Source of the DNA: an uncultured Kiritimatiellota bacterium
GTDB lineage: Bacteria; Verrucomicrobiota; Kiritimatiellia; RFP12; UBA1067
Reading direction: 5' to 3'
Length of the DNA stretch: 64,000 nucleotides
Assembly (NCBI GenBank): GCA_934635385.1
Contig: CAKTZI010000019.1
Coordinates: 1-64,000 of the forward strand
The notes under the pieces were generated by a model. It was not told the origin of the DNA, searched no databases, and was given only the letters and a program-made list of their open reading frames with translations. Below, piece after piece: positions 52,268 through 59,462 of the stretch. Positions within the stretch are counted from its first letter, which is position 1; every line of letters begins with the position of its first letter. Made by a program: the position numbers and the translations under genes.

Positions 52268-53518
52268 ATGAAATACTACTATCCGACAACGACACTTAAT
52301 TTCGACAGCATCTTGTCCTCGCAGATGATTTCGCCGTCTGGGTTGTATAAGCCCGGCACGTTGTGGTGGAATCGCCACAAGGCAATCATTGGAGAACGGC
52401 CAGACGTGATTGTTTTGTACAGCAAATGTCCGATTTGGGACATCAACGATCCGGACTGCGACAATTACCCAATGGTAGTCGAGTTGAATAAAAACTTTGC
52501 AAAGGCAGAGAAGATTGAATGCGCCGTCAATCAGGAGCTCAAGGCGACATGCCTTTTTGACTCTTTCACGTTTTCGATGTTGGAGCTCATGCAAGGCAAG
52601 GTTCGCTTCCTGTTCAGGGACAAGTCCGAACGGGATCGAATGCTTGTGCGGGCAATGACAGGAGCCGAGGAATGCAAGATCGTCAATGCGCTCAAGATTG
52701 ATTGCCCAGAGTCATTTGGATTGATGCCAACGAGAAGGAACAGGATTTTCAAACTGGATGAAGCGCGAGAGGCGGTCACCGCTGCGCTCGGAAATCGCCC
52801 GCCGCAGGAAAGTTTGGAGTATGGAGAGGATTTAATCCGAGCAGAACGGTTGCGCGGCGCACGGCTTGGCTATCAGGCTGGGCGCAATGCGAAGTTTCTC
52901 CGAAATGGCTTTTATATGGACGCCTATCGGGATCCTGTCTCCTATGGCGATTGGAAGAAGAAAGTCTTGCCGGAACCTTTTGCTGCCTTAATCGACAAGC
53001 TGTGTGCGAGACCGTTAGTCCGCTGGGATCCTAATCGTGTGGCAATCGCTCGGTTTTGCAAAGAATGCTGGGAAGACTGCTTTCGCGGCAAGAAGGTTGC
53101 AGGAAAAACTGTCACAGAGGGAACGAAGATACACGCCTCCCTTCAGAATCTTGCGCGGCACTGGCTGAGCCCAGCGGAACCATATCGTATTTCAGCTGAA
53201 AGCAATCCGTATCTGCAGGCATTTGCCGCTTTTCTGGAGTGTGGCGACAATGCCGGAAAATATCCGCGTTTCGCCAGAGAGGGGTTGTTGAAACAGCCGG
53301 AATACCTGCTGTGCCTTTACGGTGCATTGGTCGGGTATACGTCCTTTTCGCGAATTCTCCTTAAGAACAAGATGTATCTCCCAACTCCGCTGAAGCAAGA
53401 AGAAGATGAAACGCCTTCCGCGTCGACGCCAGCGGCGGACATGGTTCCAGATAAGGCACTCAATGAGCCGCCCCCTGCGGAGGTGCGTGTGACGACCCAA
53501 CAACTGTTGCAAATCTAA
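52268..53518 (+). CDS. Unknown protein of the helicase/HEPN operon
   Basis: A protein of about 416 residues. I start it at ATG 52268, ten bases after AAGGTGAG; an in-frame ATG lies at 52235. The N-terminus (MKYYYPTTTLNFDSILSSQM...SPSGLY) vaguely recalls DarT-like ADP-ribosyltransferases, which begin with a substrate-binding H/Y..T...SIL pattern, but I see no complete active site. The middle is helical with several Cys (FCKECWEDCF); the C-terminus is disordered. Its stop overlaps the DUF1848 start (TAATG). Function unknown. Confidence 0.65.
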   Translation: MKYYYPTTTLNFDSILSSQMISPSGLYKPGTLWWNRHKAIIGERPDVIVLYSKCPIWDINDPDCDNYPMVVELNKNFAKAEKIECAVNQELKATCLFDSFTFSMLELMQGKVRFLFRDKSERDRMLVRAMTGAEECKIVNALKIDCPESFGLMPTRRNRIFKLDEAREAVTAALGNRPPQESLEYGEDLIRAERLRGARLGYQAGRNAKFLRNGFYMDAYRDPVSYGDWKKKVLPEPFAALIDKLCARPLVRWDPNRVAIARFCKECWEDCFRGKKVAGKTVTEGTKIHASLQNLARHWLSPAEPYRISAESNPYLQAFAAFLECGDNAGKYPRFAREGLLKQPEYLLCLYGALVGYTSFSRILLKNKMYLPTPLKQEEDETPSASTPAADMVPDKALNEPPPAEVRVTTQQLLQI

Positions 53519-54486
53519 TGCGCATGAAAAATAAAACACTGCAACCTGTCATTGTTTCTGCAAGTCGCTCGACGGACATTCCGGCTTTCTATTCCGGCTG
53601 GTTCATGAATCGGATTAAGGCCGGGTACTGTTGCTGGGTCAATCCGTTTAACCAGGAGGCTTTTCGCGTGTCGTTTGAGAAGACGCGGCTTTTTGTGTTC
53701 TGGTCGAAGAATCCGCGACCCCTGATGTCTCGTCTTGAAGAGCTTCATGCGCACGGATTCAAGAACTACTATTTTCAGTTTACGCTCAACGACTATGTGG
53801 AAGAGGGTCTTGAACCCAATGTCCCTTCTGTTGAATCTCGTGTGGAAACGTTCCGCCAACTGTCCCAGTTGGTCGGCAAGGAGCGCGTGATCTGGCGATT
53901 CGATCCATTGTTGCTGTCTGACTCGTTGACCATCGACATCTTGCTTAAGCGAATTGCCGAAATCGGCATGGCCTTGGCTGGGTATACTGAAAAGCTCGTA
54001 TTCAGTTTCGCGGATATTCAATCGTATCGCAAGGTGATCAGAAATCTCGCAGGGACGACCTGTCGGGAGTTTGCAAAAGAGGAGCGGCTGGAATTTGCCG
54101 AAGGTCTTCGCGAACTAAAGCCCAAGTTGGGCCTTGAGATGGCAACCTGTGCCGAGGACATCGATCTGTCCGAGTTTGGCTGTAGCCACAATAAATGCAT
54201 CGACGATGACCTGATGGTGCGGCTCTTTCACGACGACCTCGCGCTGATGGACTTCATCGGCGCGGAATGCGACTTGGTTGAAGGGTGGAAAATCGCGAAG
54301 TCAAGAAAGGACAAGGGACAGCGCAAGGCCTGCGGCTGCGTCGTTTCGAAGGACATCGGAATGTACAACACATGTCCGCATCTCTGTCGCTACTGCTACG
54401 CGAACGCGAGCAACGAATGCGTGATGAAGAACGTGAGCCGGCATAACGATGAAAGCGAGAGCATCATCGGAGATCTGACTTGTTAG
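53518..54486 (+). CDS. DUF1848 (radical-SAM-like) protein
   Basis: A 322-residue protein of the DUF1848 family: VSASRSTDIPAFYSGWFMNR, VNPFNQEAFRVSFEKTRLFV, FWSKNPRPL and VIWRFDPLLL are its TIM-barrel signatures. A C-terminal C-x3-C-x2-C (TCPHLCRYCYAN, Cys286/290/293) can bind an [4Fe-4S] cluster, with further Cys around. The family's reaction is unknown. In this operon it could generate a modified nucleotide or nucleic acid. Confidence 0.85.
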   Translation: MRMKNKTLQPVIVSASRSTDIPAFYSGWFMNRIKAGYCCWVNPFNQEAFRVSFEKTRLFVFWSKNPRPLMSRLEELHAHGFKNYYFQFTLNDYVEEGLEPNVPSVESRVETFRQLSQLVGKERVIWRFDPLLLSDSLTIDILLKRIAEIGMALAGYTEKLVFSFADIQSYRKVIRNLAGTTCREFAKEERLEFAEGLRELKPKLGLEMATCAEDIDLSEFGCSHNKCIDDDLMVRLFHDDLALMDFIGAECDLVEGWKIAKSRKDKGQRKACGCVVSKDIGMYNTCPHLCRYCYANASNECVMKNVSRHNDESESIIGDLTC

Positions 54487-54523
54487 GGGTGATGATATTG
54501 AAGCATAAGAAACGAGGTGTAAT

Positions 54524-55045
54524 ATGTCTAACATTGGAAATAGAATCGGTCGTCGGTATGATGACATCGTCTCGTATTTTAAGCGCAATCCTTTCGGATC
54601 GAAGCCGATAGACCTGACCGCGTTGAGTTGCCTGCCTCCGGTGGACCGTTGCCTGATTTTGGAGCGGGTTGCAAAGGAATGTGGGGCGGATGTCATTGTC
54701 TTGATTGACAAATTATCCATGGCCTACCTGAAGGCGGGGTGGAGCGATTTGGCGGAGATGTTTGTTAGGGCCTGTTGCCGCAAAGGTGTCATCATGCCTG
54801 CACATTACTATATGTTCATGGACAAGCTTTCGGGCTTGTCGGTATATGGCGTTTCGCAAGGATATGAGGATACCTTGGACAAATTGTCGCGCATGACTGG
54901 TGCGCTTGAAGGTCTTATAAAGGACTTGTGTGAAACGTATCGTGGGCAAGAGGTGTTTAGCGGCGTGGATGTCACGTCCCTATATGATGCGCGAGACATA
55001 GAGGCTTTTAAGGAAGAGAGGTTGAATTTCATAAACGGCATATAA
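54524..55045 (+). CDS. Unknown helical protein between DUF1848 and the RT module
   Basis: A 173-residue protein, ATG at 54524 after GAGGTG. It is largely helical (LPPVDRCLILERVAKECGAD, FKEERLNFINGI), with no signal peptide or known motif. It lies 37 bases after the DUF1848 gene and 42 before the RT-associated RNA, so it may belong to either unit. Confidence 0.6.
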   Translation: MSNIGNRIGRRYDDIVSYFKRNPFGSKPIDLTALSCLPPVDRCLILERVAKECGADVIVLIDKLSMAYLKAGWSDLAEMFVRACCRKGVIMPAHYYMFMDKLSGLSVYGVSQGYEDTLDKLSRMTGALEGLIKDLCETYRGQEVFSGVDVTSLYDARDIEAFKEERLNFINGI

Positions 55046-55087
55046 TCAGATAATGACTGTCCGTGAAAGGGCTTAATTCACAATTTA

Positions 55088-55425
55088 AGGAGGGTGCGAA
55101 AGTCGTGCGCGATGGGTTCGCAAGAATGCCGTCGCACCTGTCGTCCGAAGGTCAAAGCGCGCAGTTCATGACTGCGGCTTCGGATTATGAGCGCGAAAGT
55201 GATTGCGAGGAAGCCTCTCGTTTCCAAGCCGATTCGGGTTCCCCGATGCGGATGGATCCACGCTCACCTTGCTTCACGCGGAGTGGCTTCCCGTCAGGCT
55301 CTTTCTTTCAAGCCTGTCGAGTCCTCGCTTCGCTCGGGCGGCGTCCAAGCCGTCTGCTTTTCACCGTTTTGGGGTTCATTCCAAAACGCCGTATCGTAAC
55401 GTTTCCATGACTTTCGCACCCTCCT
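55088..55425 (+). ncRNA. Structured RNA directly upstream of reverse transcriptase 1
   Basis: A 338-base region closed by a 20-bp stem: AGGAGGGTGCGAAAGTCGTG (55088-55107) pairs with 55406-55425, 19 Watson-Crick pairs plus one G-U. Inside are TCCGAAG/CTTCGGA (55144-55184) capping CGCAGT-tcatg-ACTGCG, TCGGG-TTC-CCCGA, CAGGCT/AGCCTG (55295-55316) and CGTTTTGG/CCAAAACG (55365-55388). No conserved protein frame is seen. The 3' arm ends six bases before the RT start. The layout resembles RNAs that template or scaffold RTs (retron msr/msd, DRT RNAs), but the RT lacks retron signatures. Confidence 0.8.
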
Positions 55426-55431
55426 GCTTTT

Positions 55432-57240
55432 ATGCACAAGTCCGTTGATCGGTTTTCGTTTATGGCGATTGTCCGTGTCCTGTCCTTGCTCAGGGCCAAG
55501 GAGGCGAACTTGCGCCATCGCAGGGTGTTTTATTGGCGATATTTTGAGGATGGAAATGATCCGATTCTGGTGAATGTTCCAGGGTTGGACGAACTCTTGC
55601 CGCCACGCCGGCAATGGGCGCGCCCAGATCGCAAGCATCGCGGTACATGCGGTGTACCCATTATTGATGTGCTGCATGATTCGATCTATCGAAAAGTGGA
55701 TGGCGTGCGTCGAGCGGGGCGGTTGGACGAATACGATTGGGGGCGACGTCTTGTTCAGTTCGTCGCGGCGGTTCAGGGGCGTGTTGCCCGGAAGGATTTT
55801 CAGTTCACGCGTCCAAAGCTTTGGCTGCGTGCAAAAGCCGTGCCGCGAGGCAGTCAGTCGAAATGTCGTTGCATTTGCTGTTATGAGGATCTGTCGGATC
55901 GGGTCATTTTGGCCATTGCCAACAAGTGGCTGTCTTCTGTTCTGGATCCATCGTTTTCGGATAGCAGCTATGCGTTTCGCAGGAAAAGGGCGTTGACATA
56001 CCATGCGGCGATCAAGGGACTTGTTGCCTATCGCAAGCGGCATGACGGTCGACTTTATGTGGCTGAATGCGATGTTTTAAAGTGCTTTGATGTCATCAGC
56101 CATGACGCGGTTCGACAGGGTGTGCAAGCGCATATTGGAGCAGACTCGGATTTGATGGCGATTGTCAATGGCTACTTGGCATCTTATAATCTCGCATGGA
56201 TGAATGAGACGGCCACTGCGCTTGCGAGGGAATCAGGTGCTACATTTGACTGCGTGGACACACGCGCACTCGCACGGTTGTTTGGACAGCCGATCGATTT
56301 GTCGCGTTTTGGCATCCCACAGGGCGGCTCTTTGTCAGGAACTCTGACAAATATGATTCTTGATGCGGTTGACAAGGCATTGGCGCAAGTCCCATTGGCG
56401 GATTTGTTCTATGCACGCTATTGCGATGACATCATAATCTCCCATCCGACGCGAAAAGGCTGCCTCATGGCTCAGTCTGTGTGCCGAGAAACACGTGTGT
56501 CCCTTAAGATTCCTGCGCATCCGCGCAAACGAACGGTAAATTATGACGCATCGTATTATGCGATAAAATCGAAAGGCCCTTATGCGTGGGCATCCCGTGA
56601 CCGCAATCAGACAGGTGTTTCTCCGTGGGTGTCTTTCCTTGGATGCTGCATTCGATATGATGGCGAAATGCGCGTTCGGGCAGAAACAGTGGATGGGCAT
56701 ATGCGGAGCATGAGGGAAGAGTGTGAAACAGTGCTTTCTCACGTGCGCCGGGGCGTCGTCCGAAAGAGCGTGTCTGTCCCTGACATTGCGACCGGTTTCA
56801 TGTATCGACTGGTGGACAAGGGTGTGGGGCGCATAACGGCGCATTCGAGCAAATCAGCCGGGCGTTGCTGGATGGCGGCTTTCCCCTATGTCTGGTCTTC
56901 AAAATGCGCGTTGCATCAGATGCGGCTGCTTGACGCGGAACGGTCGTCGCTATTTGCCAAGGTTATGCGAACGTTGGAAATTGTTCGGAAAAGGCCGACA
57001 AGTGATGAGGACGACGAGGAGTCTTTGTATTTCGGAAAGCCGTTTAGTTATTATGGCGTGGCAGAGCGCATCGCACGAGATCGGGTTGCCCGTATGCGCA
57101 AGCTTATCCTCTTGCCAAAGCCGTTGGATGGCGAAAAAGGTGCTGACGATCAGGAGGCATATGATTGTGCCGCAGACTGTGATGAAGAGGCGGATAGGCG
57201 CTCGGAGATCTCTGGCTGGGATCGAGCATCTGGGCGATAG
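55432..57240 (+). CDS. Reverse transcriptase 1 of a tandem pair
   Basis: A 602-residue RT. Palm motifs: AECDVLKCFD (Asp214, motif A), FGIPQGGSLSGTLTNMIL (motif B) and YARYCDDIIISH (catalytic Asp332-333, YCDD). PWVSFLGCCIRYDGEMRV is the later palm/thumb region, with about 190 further residues. There is no maturase or nuclease domain and no clear retron NAxxH/VTG motif, so it fits the unknown-group/DRT-like RTs rather than group II introns. The start at 55432 lies six bases after the closing stem of the RNA. RT2 aligns over most of its length. Confidence 0.85.
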   Translation: MHKSVDRFSFMAIVRVLSLLRAKEANLRHRRVFYWRYFEDGNDPILVNVPGLDELLPPRRQWARPDRKHRGTCGVPIIDVLHDSIYRKVDGVRRAGRLDEYDWGRRLVQFVAAVQGRVARKDFQFTRPKLWLRAKAVPRGSQSKCRCICCYEDLSDRVILAIANKWLSSVLDPSFSDSSYAFRRKRALTYHAAIKGLVAYRKRHDGRLYVAECDVLKCFDVISHDAVRQGVQAHIGADSDLMAIVNGYLASYNLAWMNETATALARESGATFDCVDTRALARLFGQPIDLSRFGIPQGGSLSGTLTNMILDAVDKALAQVPLADLFYARYCDDIIISHPTRKGCLMAQSVCRETRVSLKIPAHPRKRTVNYDASYYAIKSKGPYAWASRDRNQTGVSPWVSFLGCCIRYDGEMRVRAETVDGHMRSMREECETVLSHVRRGVVRKSVSVPDIATGFMYRLVDKGVGRITAHSSKSAGRCWMAAFPYVWSSKCALHQMRLLDAERSSLFAKVMRTLEIVRKRPTSDEDDEESLYFGKPFSYYGVAERIARDRVARMRKLILLPKPLDGEKGADDQEAYDCAADCDEEADRRSEISGWDRASGR

Positions 57241-57334
57241 TGGGTGCGGGATGTTCTTGGCGATAAGTCGCTGATGCAAGGTGTGGATGTCTGCGGATGT
57301 CTAATTCTGCCTTTTGCAGGATCCAATATGAGAT

Positions 57335-57343
57335 AATACGCCT
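57335..57343 (+). promoter_or_regulatory. Possible -10 box before the small acidic gene
   Basis: ATGAGATAATAC provides a GATAAT-type -10 about 30 bases before the small gene. Weak; the gene could instead be read through from RT1. Confidence 0.35.
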
Positions 57344-57370
57344 GACAGACAAAGAAAGAGAGGTGTGGAC

Positions 57371-57550
57371 ATGGACGATTTTGATGGAGATGTTTCAGGC
57401 TTTGAGGAAGACCTCTTTGAAAGGGGGTGGCTCCGCAGTCATGAAGTTTTCCGTGACAGGGAAGACGGTGGCATCTGGTATGACGGCTATTATTGTGAGA
57501 GCGCTTCCGATTATGAGGAGGCGGAGATGGAGTATTGGAATACGCACTGA
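57371..57550 (+). CDS. Small acidic protein between the two RTs
   Basis: A 59-residue protein, ATG at 57371 after AGAGAGG (GTG at 57365 also in frame). It is strongly acidic and aromatic (MDDFDGDVSGFEEDLFERGW, GIWYDGYYCE, DYEEAEMEYW). Its composition recalls DNA-mimic or inhibitor proteins; an accessory or antitoxin role for the RTs is conceivable but unproven. Confidence 0.6.
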   Translation: MDDFDGDVSGFEEDLFERGWLRSHEVFRDREDGGIWYDGYYCESASDYEEAEMEYWNTH

Positions 57551-57600
57551 TTGCCGTGTCAGATTCGTACAGTTGAGGCGAGTATGTAAATGAAAGACCG

Positions 57601-59397
57601 ATGAACGATTTCAAGAGAACGAGGGGCGGTTTCGCCATGTGCGCACAAGGTGCGCAATCCGAGCGGGAATTGGGCCGACAAGGGCAGGCCCCCGCGATTA
57701 GCTCGGCACAGAGTCGAAGTAATCTCGTCCATGACGGTCGCCCCTCGTTCTCTACCTTTTTCTCGTTTGACGCCATCTTGCGCCAGCTGGCGAAGTGGCG
57801 CGTGCGGGCGATGGCGCGGCGAAGGGATGCCGCGTTTTATGCCGCGCACGTGAAGGGCGCGCCACAGCCGGAGGAGGCCGTTGCGTGCGAGGCCGCGAGG
57901 TATCTGCCGCCGCGCAATGCCTGGAGACGCCCGCGCGCGGCGAAGCGCTGCCGCCGTTCGGCGGCGGAGGTCGCCATGCAGTCGATCCTGCGCACGGTCT
58001 GCGGATTCCGCAGGGCCGGACGGCTGGCGGACGTTCCGTGGGGACGTGAGCTTGAGCGGCTGGTCGCGCAGGTGAATGCGCGAATGTCGCGGGACGACTT
58101 TGCGTTTGACGCACCGAAGATCTTCCTGAAGCTCAAGGGCGACGGAGGCAATCGTGCCTTGGCGGCTTACGGGGACATCGAGGACCGCCTGATCCTGAGC
58201 GGACTTTCGTTGTATCTGCGCGGCAAGTTTGACCGCCACTTGAGTCCGCACTGCCATTCGTTCCGGGAGGATCGCAGCAGGTCGCATCAGTCGGCGGTTG
58301 CCGAATTGATCGCCTATCGCCGGGCGCATGCAGGCGAGACGCTCTTTGTCGCCGAGTGCGATGTCATGAAGTTCTTCGATGCGGTCGACCATCGAGAGGC
58401 GATGCGGGCGTTCGATTCCTTTGTGGCGAAGTGCGGCGGCGAGATCGACGCGGCGGCGAGGCGGCTGGTCGAGGCGTATCTTGCGTCGTACAGCTTTGAG
58501 GAGGCGATGAGGCGAGCGGGGGATGACGCCGGGCTTGAGAGGGTTGGGCGCGTGCCAAGAGGCATCCTGGAGTCCCTGCATCCCAATGAGGACACGGATA
58601 GACTGCGGTTGGGACTACCTCAGGGCGGGGCGCTGTCGCCGCTTTTCGCGAACATCATTCTGTCGGAAGCTGACGATGCCGTGGTTGGCAACGGACTGGA
58701 TCGCGACCTCCTGTACGTCCACTTCTGCGACGACATGATCATCGTCCATACGGATCGCGCCAAATGCGAAGCGGCGATGCGGCGCTACCTTGAAGCCGTA
58801 AGACGTTGCAAGTTGCCGGTGCATCCGGCAGACGAGAAGGGGTTCACCTATGGGGCCGGATACTACGGTCTCAAGACGAAAGGCCCGTTCGCATGGCGGG
58901 TGGCGGAGCTTGACGATCCGAATGCGGCGCCCTGGGTGTCGTTCCTGGGCTACCAGATCCGCTTCAGCGGAGAGACGAGAGTCCGCAAGGAGACGATTTC
59001 CAGGCACCTGACGAGCCTGAGGAACGAGCGCGTTCGGTTTGATCGGCTTGTTGCCAAGGTTGGCGATGCGGCGGAAAGGGCTCGCCTTCTGCAGCACTAC
59101 AGGGAGCACCTGATCGCCAAGGGGGTCGGCTTTCTCTGGGCGGAGGCGATACGTGACGATTCCCTCTGCTGGGCTGCGGCCTTCCCGAACCTTCAGGCGA
59201 AGAGCGCCGCGTGTCGGCTGCAGATGCGAACCATAGATGCCGCACGGGACAGGCTGCTGCATCTCTCGTGCGGCGGCAAGGGCAAGCAGCCCCATTACTA
59301 TGGGCGTCCGTTCAGCTACTACGGCTATCTGCTTCGCATGGCTAGGCCGGGGCGGCATCGGGTCTGCGGTGACTTAAGAGCGTATGGACAAGTCTAA
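57601..59397 (+). CDS. Reverse transcriptase 2 of a tandem pair
   Basis: A frame of 598 codons. Motifs: AECDVMKFFDAVDH (Asp254), GLPQGGALSPLFANIIL and VHFCDDMIIVH (Asp377-378, FCDD instead of YxDD). PWVSFLGYQIRFSGETRV follows as in RT1, and FSFDAIL near residue 55 aligns with FSFMAIV of RT1. Residues about 5-51 of the frame from ATG 57601 coincide with a second structured RNA, so translation may really start later (for example TTG 57778). Ends with FSYYGYLLRMA, like RT1 (FSYYGVAERIA). Likely works with RT1. Confidence 0.85.
   Translation: MNDFKRTRGGFAMCAQGAQSERELGRQGQAPAISSAQSRSNLVHDGRPSFSTFFSFDAILRQLAKWRVRAMARRRDAAFYAAHVKGAPQPEEAVACEAARYLPPRNAWRRPRAAKRCRRSAAEVAMQSILRTVCGFRRAGRLADVPWGRELERLVAQVNARMSRDDFAFDAPKIFLKLKGDGGNRALAAYGDIEDRLILSGLSLYLRGKFDRHLSPHCHSFREDRSRSHQSAVAELIAYRRAHAGETLFVAECDVMKFFDAVDHREAMRAFDSFVAKCGGEIDAAARRLVEAYLASYSFEEAMRRAGDDAGLERVGRVPRGILESLHPNEDTDRLRLGLPQGGALSPLFANIILSEADDAVVGNGLDRDLLYVHFCDDMIIVHTDRAKCEAAMRRYLEAVRRCKLPVHPADEKGFTYGAGYYGLKTKGPFAWRVAELDDPNAAPWVSFLGYQIRFSGETRVRKETISRHLTSLRNERVRFDRLVAKVGDAAERARLLQHYREHLIAKGVGFLWAEAIRDDSLCWAAAFPNLQAKSAACRLQMRTIDAARDRLLHLSCGGKGKQPHYYGRPFSYYGYLLRMARPGRHRVCGDLRAYGQV
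57614..57753 (+). ncRNA. Structured RNA overlapping the 5' end of reverse transcriptase 2
   Basis: AGAGAACGAGGGGCG (57614-57628) is perfectly complementary to CGCCCCTCGTTCTCT (57739-57753), and three G-U pairs extend the stem inward. Inside are TGCGCAC-aag-GTGCGCA and a composite hairpin CCGAGC/GCTCGG enclosing GCGG/CCGC and GGGCC/GGCCC. The 140-base element has the same position relative to its RT core as the 338-base RNA has to RT1 (3' arm followed by a pyrimidine/T-rich stretch and the FSF segment). Confidence 0.75.
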
Positions 59398-59462
59398 GTG
59401 TCACGGGAGGTCGAGATGTGTGGGTCCTCTGATGTCAACCATGCAAAGGGGGTGAGGCTGGA

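Noticed and set aside
55088..57240. Classical retron
   Set aside because: The RNA-RT order fits, but I do not see the retron NAxxH and VTG motifs, the RT is about twice the usual retron length, and the RNA is larger than most msr-msd. Kept as RT-associated RNA of unknown class.
55432..59397. Group II introns or a diversity-generating retroelement
   Set aside because: There is no maturase or HNH domain and no intron domain V/VI-like sequence next to the RTs. No template/variable repeat pair with A-specific differences was noticed.
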